This document shows positions 53,617 to 62,000 of a stretch of 64,000 nucleotides of DNA, in pieces (within the stretch, counting starts at the first letter, position 1; every line of letters starts with the position of its first letter). The position numbers and the translations under genes were made by a program. The notes beneath the pieces are model-generated. The model made no database searches. It was not told where the DNA came from and worked only from the letters and a program-made list of their open reading frames with translations. Origin of the DNA: Noviherbaspirillum sp. Root189 (lineage in GTDB: Bacteria; Pseudomonadota; Gammaproteobacteria; Burkholderiales; Burkholderiaceae_D); assembly GCF_001428545.1 (NCBI RefSeq), contig NZ_LMHZ01000014.1:58600-122599 (forward strand), written 5' to 3'.

Positions 53617-55728
53617 ATGAGACACATCTATGCGCTTCCCCTGGCAATGGCTACCATGGCTGGCGTGGCCCTGTCGCATGCACCGCTTACCCTGGCCGCC
53701 GATATAGGGGAAGAAGAAGACCTCGCGCTGGTATACGGCGACAAGTCCACCATCAGCATCGCCACCGGCAGCAAGCAGCAGCTGCGCCGGGCGCCGGCGG
53801 TCGCTACCGTGATCACCGCCGAGGATATCGCCGCCATGGGCGCGACCGATCTCGATGAAGTCCTGGAGACGGTGCCCGGCATCCACGTCAGCAATGCACC
53901 CAACACCTATAGCTCGCTCTACCTGATCCGCGGCATCTACAGCAGCCAGAATCCACAGACACTGATGCTGCAGAACGGCATCCCCATGACAACCCTGTTT
54001 CAGGGGAATAAGGGCACCATCTGGGGCGGCTACCCGGTAGAAAACATCGCGCGTATCGAAATCATCCGTGGCCCGGGCTCGGCCTTATATGGTGCCGACG
54101 CGTATTCCGGTGTCATCAACATCATCACCAAGACCGCAGCCGATTTGCAGGGAACCAGCGCCGGCGTGCGCGCCGGCTCCTTCAATACCCGCAGCGCCTG
54201 GGTCCAGCATGGCGGCAAGGCGGGTGATATCGATGTCGCCGCCTATCTGCAGGTAGGCAGCACTGACGGTCAGCGGCGCATTATCGAAGCCGATGCCCAG
54301 TCCGCCCGGGACGGCACTACCGGCACCCGGGCCAGTCTTGCGCCCGGACCGGTCAACGTTGGCTATGATGCACTCGATGCCCACCTGACGCTCGGCTACG
54401 AGAAATGGCATCTCAACGTCGGCTACAAGCTGCGCGACGACCTGGGCACAGGCGCCGGTATCTCCTCCGCGCTGGACCCGATCGGCAAGGAGAAGAGCGA
54501 GCGTTTCAACACAGACCTGTCATGGACCGATAACCATCTGGCCAATGGCTGGGGCGGTGGCGCCACGGTCAGCTATTTCGAATACCGGCAGCGGGTCCCG
54601 GTCAATCTGCAACTGCTGCCGCCGGGGGCGCGTTTCCCGACCGGGTCCTTTCCGGAGGGGATGATCGGCCATCCGGATACCTCGGAGCGACAGCTGCGCT
54701 TGTCCGCGTTCGCCACCTATTCCGGCATCGCCAACCACAGCCTGCGCTTTGGCATCGGTCACGACGATCTCAATCTGTATGACACCCGCACGATCAAGAA
54801 CTACATATTCAATTCTGCGGGCGTTCCGGTTCCCGCCGGGCCGGTGGCCGATTATTCGCTGATCCAGCCTTTCATGCTGCCGCAACGCCGCCAGGTCGAT
54901 TACCTGTACGTGCAGGACGAATGGCAACTGGCACGCGACTGGGCGCTGACGGCCGGCGTACGGCATGACCGCTATTCCGATTCCGGCGGCACTACCAATC
55001 CACGGGTGGCGCTGGTGTGGGATGCGGCGCTCGACCTGACCGCCAAGCTGTTGTACGGACGCGCTTTCCGCGCACCATCGTTCTCCGAACAGTACAGCAT
55101 CAACAACCCGGTTCAGCGCGGCAATCCGGATCTGAACCCCGAAACAATCTCCACTCTGGAGACGGCTTTCTCATGGCAGGCAAGGCGTGACCTGCAGCTC
55201 AATCTGAGCGTGTTTCGCTACACCATGGATGACATCATCCAGGCCACGCCCAATCCGGCTCCGGCCCTTGGCTCGACCTTCAACAATACTGGCGGCCAGC
55301 ATGGGCACGGCATGGAGCTCGAAGCGGTCTGGGATGCCACCCGCACTGTGCGCCTGTCAGGAAATTATGCCTATCAGCGCTCGATCGATGAATCGACAGG
55401 TGCCGATGCCGGCTATGCGCCGCATCATCATCTGTACACACGCGCCGACTGGCGCTTCACCAGCGGCTGGCTGGCCAGCACGCAGCTGAACTGGGTAGCG
55501 GAGCGCAAGCGTCCGGCTGGCGACCCTCGTCCGCCGGTTGCCGATTACAAGACCGTGGACGTTTCCCTGCGCACCAGCCATGCCAGGGGACAGTGGGGAT
55601 TCGCCGCCACGGTACGTAATCTTTTCAATGCAGACATACGAGAGCCCAGTCCCGCTCCCGGCCTGATTCCTCACGATCTGCCCCAGGCACCTCGCGCATT
55701 TTACTTACAGGCGGTGTACAGCATGTGA
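53617..55728 (+). CDS. TonB-dependent outer-membrane receptor
   Basis: A 703-residue gated porin for energy-dependent uptake of a scarce ligand. Signal peptide to about residue 28 (ending LAA), a possible TonB box in the acidic stretch EEEDLALVYG, the plug domain (about 55-175: APAVATVITAEDIAAMG, LDEVLETVPGIHV, IEIIRGPGSALYGADAYSGVINIITK) and a 22-strand barrel ending in an aromatic-rich strand (FYLQAVYSM). FecA-type signalling extension is absent. It follows the citrate-synthase pair by 119 bases on the same strand. Ligand unknown; siderophore, cobalamin-like or other metal complexes are possible. Confidence 0.88.
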   Translation: MRHIYALPLAMATMAGVALSHAPLTLAADIGEEEDLALVYGDKSTISIATGSKQQLRRAPAVATVITAEDIAAMGATDLDEVLETVPGIHVSNAPNTYSSLYLIRGIYSSQNPQTLMLQNGIPMTTLFQGNKGTIWGGYPVENIARIEIIRGPGSALYGADAYSGVINIITKTAADLQGTSAGVRAGSFNTRSAWVQHGGKAGDIDVAAYLQVGSTDGQRRIIEADAQSARDGTTGTRASLAPGPVNVGYDALDAHLTLGYEKWHLNVGYKLRDDLGTGAGISSALDPIGKEKSERFNTDLSWTDNHLANGWGGGATVSYFEYRQRVPVNLQLLPPGARFPTGSFPEGMIGHPDTSERQLRLSAFATYSGIANHSLRFGIGHDDLNLYDTRTIKNYIFNSAGVPVPAGPVADYSLIQPFMLPQRRQVDYLYVQDEWQLARDWALTAGVRHDRYSDSGGTTNPRVALVWDAALDLTAKLLYGRAFRAPSFSEQYSINNPVQRGNPDLNPETISTLETAFSWQARRDLQLNLSVFRYTMDDIIQATPNPAPALGSTFNNTGGQHGHGMELEAVWDATRTVRLSGNYAYQRSIDESTGADAGYAPHHHLYTRADWRFTSGWLASTQLNWVAERKRPAGDPRPPVADYKTVDVSLRTSHARGQWGFAATVRNLFNADIREPSPAPGLIPHDLPQAPRAFYLQAVYSM

Positions 55729-55838
55729 CGGTGCGACCGTCCGCGACACCACATTTCCAAGCTTCAGGGCGGTAGATCGCCGTCCTGCGAACCGACCGCA
55801 CGCCGCGCTGGTGATACCAGGCGAGCCGGACCGATACG

Positions 55839-57098
55839 ATGGATAACAGACCCAGTACTTATTACCAACCGCCGTTTGTCACCAAATTCAACCGCCGCAC
55901 GCGCTTGTGGAATTTGTTTGGCCAAAAGAAGATTGATTTGTCCGAGGCATCGTTGATCGAGGCCGCCCGTGCTGAAACCGGGCTGGAGCGCTTCGGCGAT
56001 GAAAGTTTTCTGCCGCCGCTGCGCGCCTTGCTGCACGCGCTTGAAACGGAAGCCGAACTCAATCCGTTCGGACGCTTCAATGCACGCATGCGCACCATCC
56101 GTTCGCTGAAAAACCGCCTGTGGGCGAATGCCTGTTTCGAAGCGCATCCGGAAATCCTCGAATGCCGGATCGAAGCTCCGATTGTGATTGTCGGTCCGCA
56201 TCGTTCCGGTACCACGCGTCTGCAGCGAATGATGGCGACCGATACGCGCCTGCAGCACCTGAAGACCTGGGAAGGATTCAATCCCGCGCCGCGTCCCGGC
56301 TTGCCCGACATGGGCAAGCAGCTGCGGCGCGATGAGGTAAGGCAGTTTCTGGATCTCGGCCGGCAAATCTATACCGGTGGCTATATCGCGCACCCGATGG
56401 ATGCCGACTGGCCGGAAGAAGACATGCTGCTGCTCAACCATTCCTTCTGCGGCTTTTCGGTGCTTGGCATGTTTAACATACCGAGTTATTACCGCTGGTT
56501 CCTCGAGTATGACAAGACCGAGGTATACCGTTATACCGCCAAGCTGATGAAGCTGATTTCGTGGTCGCGCGGCGACGCTGACGACAAGCGCTGGGTGCTC
56601 AAGAACCCGCAGCACATGCTGGATCTTGATGTGCTGATGAAGGTATTCCCTGATGCCCGGTTGGTATTCACTCATCGCGACCCGATCAAGACCGTGGGCT
56701 CCGTCATGTCGCTGATGTGGCATTTTGCGGTCCAGCATACCGACCTGCCATGTCGTGCATCGACGCGCGACGTGTGGATGGATTTCTGCGAGCAAGCTGC
56801 GCGGCGTGCCATGGAACAGCGCGAGCATCTTGCCGCCGCCCAGCAAATGGACGTCCACTATGAGGAAATGAACCATGACTGGCGCGCTGCCATGCGGCGC
56901 ATCTATGCGTTCGGCGGCATGGAATTCACCGCGCAGGTTGAACAGGCCATGCACGACTGGCTCGACAACAGCGAAAAAGAAAACCTGCATGGCGGCCACC
57001 GCTATGCACTCGAAGATTTCGGCACCAGCGCAGCAGAAGTCGACCGTCGCATGATGTTCGTGCGCGAACGCTACGCCGTCGCTTACGAGGGAAAATGA
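55839..57098 (+). CDS. PAPS-dependent sulfotransferase family protein
   Basis: A 419-residue cytosolic protein of the Sulfotransfer_3 type. The 5'-phosphosulfate loop GPHRSGTT is at 119-126, after the strand APIVIVG. The 3'-phosphate site is the Arg/Ser pair in RLVFTHRDPIKTVGSVMSL (about 274-292). Such enzymes move sulfate from PAPS to hydroxyl or amine groups of small molecules, lipids or carbohydrates. Its TGA overlaps the ATG of an APS kinase gene (ATGA), which would supply PAPS. The acceptor is unknown. Confidence 0.82.
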   Translation: MDNRPSTYYQPPFVTKFNRRTRLWNLFGQKKIDLSEASLIEAARAETGLERFGDESFLPPLRALLHALETEAELNPFGRFNARMRTIRSLKNRLWANACFEAHPEILECRIEAPIVIVGPHRSGTTRLQRMMATDTRLQHLKTWEGFNPAPRPGLPDMGKQLRRDEVRQFLDLGRQIYTGGYIAHPMDADWPEEDMLLLNHSFCGFSVLGMFNIPSYYRWFLEYDKTEVYRYTAKLMKLISWSRGDADDKRWVLKNPQHMLDLDVLMKVFPDARLVFTHRDPIKTVGSVMSLMWHFAVQHTDLPCRASTRDVWMDFCEQAARRAMEQREHLAAAQQMDVHYEEMNHDWRAAMRRIYAFGGMEFTAQVEQAMHDWLDNSEKENLHGGHRYALEDFGTSAAEVDRRMMFVRERYAVAYEGK

Positions 57099-57748
57099 AC
57101 GCGCGCGACAAATTTGCCGGGAGCACCACAATCAGTTCTCGCGTCAGTAATGACGTGACCTGGCAGGCTAGCAAGGTCTCGGTGGACGATCGCGTACGCC
57201 TGTTGCAACAACAGCCTGCGACTGTATGGTTGACCGGCTTGTCCGGTGCGGGAAAATCCACGATTGCGTATGAACTGGAACGGCGCCTGATCGCTCGTGG
57301 TCAGGCTGCCTTCGTGATGGATGGCGACAACGTGCGGCACGGCCTTAATCGCGACCTTGGCTTTTCTCCTTCGGACCGCAGTGAGAACATCCGGCGAATT
57401 GCGGAAGTGGCAAAGCTCTTTAATGAAGCCGGGATGCTGGTGATTACTTCCTTCATTTCACCCTACTGCTCCGACCGGGCCATGGCGCGCGAGATCATTG
57501 GCGCTGACCGTTTTATCGAAGTCCATCTGGCGACGGAACTGCGTGTCTGCGAAGAGCGCGACCCCAAGGGTTTGTATCGCAAGGTGAGGGCAGGTGAGAT
57601 CCGGGAGTTTACTGGTATCAGCGCCCCTTATGAAACACCCGGCCAGCCGGATCTCCGGATCGATACCGGCTGCATGACGCTCGACGCCAGCGTGGAAGCC
57701 ATTCTGGGTCTGCTGGAATCGCGGCTTGGAGCGGAGCCCCATGAATAA
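57095..57748 (+). CDS. cysC: Adenylylsulfate (APS) kinase
   Basis: Phosphorylates APS to PAPS. The 217-residue protein has Walker A GLSGAGKST (48-56), the APS-binding DGDNVRHGLNRDLGFS, the lid with SFISPYCSDRAMAR, and EFTGISAPYETP near the C-terminus, all intact. It is a stand-alone kinase not fused to ATP sulfurylase. It overlaps the sulfotransferase gene, so PAPS production is genetically tied to the sulfotransferase rather than to cysteine synthesis; no other cys gene is near. Confidence 0.92.
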   Translation: MNARDKFAGSTTISSRVSNDVTWQASKVSVDDRVRLLQQQPATVWLTGLSGAGKSTIAYELERRLIARGQAAFVMDGDNVRHGLNRDLGFSPSDRSENIRRIAEVAKLFNEAGMLVITSFISPYCSDRAMAREIIGADRFIEVHLATELRVCEERDPKGLYRKVRAGEIREFTGISAPYETPGQPDLRIDTGCMTLDASVEAILGLLESRLGAEPHE

Positions 57749-57861
57749 TTTACGCCACATCCGGTCATGGAACGGTACAACACGCCGGGGTTTGCCGTTT
57801 GCCAGAATGGGCTTTGCGCTATCCGTGGTTCGCGTCCGTCGTGCAGTGTGTCCTTGACAAT

Positions 57862-58905
57862 ATGGCCGCAGTCCTCTTTCCGCTGATCAGTCGTTTTACG
57901 TCTGGCACACGCATCCTGTGCGTGGCGCTCGGCCTGTTTTCGACTATTGCGTCGGCACCGTCCTGGGCGGCGGGTGCGGCCGGGCATATCATGCTCGCCG
58001 AGGCCGGCGATCCGCCGCGCCGGGCCGATGCGCCGGCCCCTGGTTCGGTAGCTGTCGTGTATCCCGACCTCGGCGAGCCGTACCGCAGCATTTTTGCCAC
58101 CATTATCGAAGGCATTCAGGATGGGGCGAAGTCCGCCGTCCACCTTTATGCTGTCGCGCCCAATACCGATACCGCCGAGCTGAATGCCGGCCTCCGGCGG
58201 CATGGTGCCAAAGTGGTCATTGCACTTGGTCGCCAGGGCTTGAAGGCGGTGTCCGCCATCGAGCGCGAGATTCCCCTGGTGGTCGGCGGTGTGCTGGCCA
58301 TGCCGGAAGGCGATCACCGCAGCGTGACCGGCATCAGTCTGACGCCGGACCCTGCCTTACTGTTCAGTCGCCTGCGCGGACTGGCGCCTTCGGTCAAGCG
58401 TGTGACGCTTGTCTACAATCCGCACCACAACGAATGGCTGGTACGCCTTGCGCGCGAAGCCGCCAGGGCACAAGGGCTGGAACTGATTGCGCTTGAAGCA
58501 CGCGACCTGGCCAGCGCCGCGCGCCTGTACGAAAACGCGTTTGCCGGCAGCGACAGCAAGCGCGACGCGATCTGGTTGCCACAGGACGCGACCACGGTCG
58601 ACGAAAGCACCATCCTTCCTCTTGTGCTCAAGGAGGCCTGGAACAGGAACGTACCTGTCTTTTCCAGCAGTTTCCTGCACGTGAAAAAAGGCGCACTGTT
58701 TGCGCTGTACCCGAACAATGTGGAACTTGGTCGCACGCTTGCCGCCTCGGCACTCGGCGTGCTTGCCGGTGATTCGCGCCGACGCGGCATGTTTCCGCTT
58801 CGTGATGTACAGATGGCAGTCAATGTCCGGACCGCCAGCCATATCGGTTTAAGTTTCGGGTACCAGCAGCAGCGCAGTTTTGACGCCATTTTTCCGGAGC
58901 AATGA
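57862..58905 (+). CDS. ABC-type substrate-binding protein (PF04392-like)
   Basis: A 347-residue exported protein. I use the ATG at 57862; an upstream TTG at 57799 would add 21 residues. Signal-like segment to about residue 37 (ending SWA). The mature part has the two-lobed periplasmic-binding fold: VAVVYPDLGEPYRSIFATIIEGIQDG, LRRHGAKVVIALGRQGLKAV, VKRVTLVYNPHHNEWLVRLAREAA, and a C-terminal VELGRTLAASALGVL. No permease or ATPase gene accompanies it. It lies next to a sensor kinase, so it may present a ligand to that receptor. Confidence 0.78.
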   Translation: MAAVLFPLISRFTSGTRILCVALGLFSTIASAPSWAAGAAGHIMLAEAGDPPRRADAPAPGSVAVVYPDLGEPYRSIFATIIEGIQDGAKSAVHLYAVAPNTDTAELNAGLRRHGAKVVIALGRQGLKAVSAIEREIPLVVGGVLAMPEGDHRSVTGISLTPDPALLFSRLRGLAPSVKRVTLVYNPHHNEWLVRLAREAARAQGLELIALEARDLASAARLYENAFAGSDSKRDAIWLPQDATTVDESTILPLVLKEAWNRNVPVFSSSFLHVKKGALFALYPNNVELGRTLAASALGVLAGDSRRRGMFPLRDVQMAVNVRTASHIGLSFGYQQQRSFDAIFPEQ

Positions 58906-58997
58906 TGAACACCAATACTTCGCCTGTTCAACTGCAACGACACTTACACGCCGTCCCGCACACGCGTCCTTGCCTGACGCGCTCCATTGTTTCCTGA
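58905..58997 (+). CDS. Possible 30-codon ORF between the binding protein and the sensor kinase
   Basis: An ATG overlapping the last base of the binding-protein stop codon (ATGATG) opens a 30-residue frame that ends 6 bases before the sensor kinase ATG. The kinase start has no visible Shine-Dalgarno, so translation through this frame could deliver ribosomes to it. The peptide itself has no recognisable feature and may not matter. Confidence 0.3.
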   Translation: MNTNTSPVQLQRHLHAVPHTRPCLTRSIVS

Positions 58998-59003
58998 GCC
59001 GCC

Positions 59004-62000
59004 ATGCTTCGTCACTATTTCAGCCGTACCGGTTTCCGTCGGCAACTGACCATTACGGTGAGCGCTGCCATCCTCGGGCTCGCGCTGTTTTCTTCCCTGA
59101 TGAATTCCTGGGAAGCCAGCCGCCGCATGGAAGGCTATCTGGTCGAGCAAGGGCAGCGCATCGCCGAAAACCTGGCCCGCCAGAGCATCCTCGCGCTCCT
59201 GTACCGTTCTCCGGACAATGTACGCGACGGCATCGCCGCCACGCTGGCATTTCCCGACGTGCTGCAGGTCGAGATCACCGACGCGGCCGGCAAACCCCTG
59301 CTTTCACAATCCAAACCAGGCGCCAATGTCTCGGGTGCCGGAGCGCAGCGAACGGAATGGAGCGCCGGGAACCCGCATGCCGTGCTCGACAATGAAACCG
59401 GCAAGCACTGGTACTTCACCGCACCGGTCTATGGTGGCCAGAGCGACACATCGCCGTTCGAAATGCATGACAACAAAGCGCAATTGCTTGGTTATGTTCA
59501 TGTCGTCATCGGCAAGGGAACATTGAACCGGCTGGTCACGTCGCTCCTGATCGGCAATCTCGCCATTACGTTGTCGTTCGCCGCGGTCCTGCTGGGCATC
59601 ATGCGCCTGCTTGCGCGACACACGATCAAGCCGCTCAATGCCTTGTCGCGGCTGATGGGCCGTGCCGAAGCGGGCGAATCCGGCATGCGCGCCGTGCCGG
59701 GCGGACCGCGCGACATCGTCGAGATGGCGCACGCCTTCAACAAGATGATGGACGTGCTGGAAGAGCGCGAAGCAGAGCTCAAGCAGTCGCGCGACGATGC
59801 GGTACGTACTGCGCTGACCAAGACGCAGTTCGCGGCCACCGTCAGCCATGAAGTGCGCACACCGCTCAACGGCGTGGTCGGCATGCTCGACATGCTCAAG
59901 GAAATGCATCTGACCAAGCGGCAGCAGGAGTGCGTCGATATTGCCTGGAATTCTTCCCACACACTGATCGAGCTGATCAATGACATCCTTGATTTTTCAA
60001 AGATGGAAGCTGGCAAGCTCGAACTCGAAGAAATCGAGTTCGACTTGCGCAAGCTGGTGGAAGAAGTCATTGAGCTGCTGGCCAGGCAGGCGCAGCAGAA
60101 AGGGCTGGAAATCGGCTACCTGATGGCGCCGGAGGTGCCGGAGCGCCTACGCGGCGACTCGCTGCGCCTGCGCCAGGTGTTGCTCAATCTGATCAGCAAC
60201 GCGGTCAAGTTCACCGAGCACGGTGAAGTGGCCATAACCATTTCGGCGGCACCGGATGCGGACGATAAGCTGATGTTGCGCTTTGATGTATCGGACACCG
60301 GCATCGGCATGAGCAAGGACGCGGTCAAGCATATCTTTGAATCATTTGCGCAAGCCGATCGTTCGACCACCCGCAAGTATGGTGGCACCGGGCTCGGCCT
60401 TGCCATTTGCAAGCAGCTCGTGGTCCTTATGCAGGGCGAGATCGGTGTCTCCAGCGAACTCGGCAAAGGCAGCACTTTCTGGTTCCAGGCACGGTGTTCT
60501 GCCGGGACCGCCCAGGTCGCCATTGCTCCTGGTCCTGTTCATGCCCCTGCCTCAGCGCCTGCGCCGATCGATGACAGCAATTTGCGCGGCATCAGGGTGC
60601 TGGTGATCGACGAAAGCAGGATTGTGCGCAGCTTCCTGTGCCAGAGCCTGGAACAGGCGGGCATGCGTTGCCATGCCGTTACCAATGGGCCGGAAGCCCT
60701 TTCGGAACTCGCGCGTGCGGAACAATCGCGCGCTCCGTATGCGCTGGTCATCCTCGACGTCGCCACCACCGACGATCGCGGAACTGACCTGATACGCCGG
60801 CTACGTGTCGAAATCGGTACCGTGGTGCCACGCTTGCTGGCACTCGACCGATACGCATCGCCAATGGTCAACAGCGCGCTGGGCGCTGATCTCTACCTCG
60901 GCAAGCCGTTGCGGCGGGAACGCCTGATGGAAGCAGTGCGCCGCCTGCTGCCCGGCACGCCCGTGCCAGGCAGCGCGTTTGCCGCCAGCGCGCCGGTTGC
61001 CACCGCAACAGTCGCTGCCAAGGATTACCGCGTCCTGGTCGCCGAAGATAATCGCACCAACCAGATGGTGGCCGGCGGCATGCTCGCCATGAACGGTTGC
61101 GAATGCCAGATTGCCGCCAACGGCCGTGAAGCTGTCGAGGCGGCACGCCATGGCCGCTTCGACCTGATCCTGATGGACTGCAGCATGCCGGAAATGGATG
61201 GTTACGAGGCAACCGCCCATATCCGTAACTTCGAGGAGACGCTGGGCTTGCGCACGCCGATCATCGCGATGACTGCCAATACCCAGCCTGGCGACGCGGA
61301 GAAATGCCTGGCTGCCGGCATGGATGACTATCTTGCCAAACCGATTACCTTGGTGGAGTTGCGGCAAAAGCTCGAGCGCTGGCTCGCACGTCTTGAACCA
61401 AGCGGACGTGCGGTATTACCGGAAGTCGAAACGCATGAAGCCGATGGCAGCCCGCTGGACCATGAAACGTTCGACAAGCTGCGCGAAATTCTCGGGCCGG
61501 CGCTGGAACAAACCGTGACTCCCTTCCTCGAAGACACGCCCGGTTATCTGAACGGGCTGGAGCAGGCGGTGCAGGAATTGAATGCCGACGCCGCGCGCGC
61601 CATGGCGCATTCGATCAAGGGCAGCAGTGGCAACCTCGGCGCACTGAATCTTGCGCAGATCGCCAAGGAGGCGGAAGAACTGGCCATCGACCATCGTATC
61701 GGTGAAATCCGTCCCCTGCTCGGACGTCTGCGCCAGGCCTTCGATGAGGTCTCCGCAGTGCTGGGCGCTGAGGTCTTGATTGACGATCGCCTGAGTGTGC
61801 GTGAAGACGACGAAGCGCCGCAAGTGCTGGTGGTCGATGATGATCGCAGCACCCGTAGTTCGTTGCGGCATACCTTGCAGCGCGACGGCTTCCGCGTGGA
61901 AGAAGCCGCCGATGGCGCACAGGCGCTGCAGATGCTCAAGCGCATGCAGCCGGATGTGATCCTGATGGATGCGGTGATGCCGGTCATGGATGGCTTTGCC

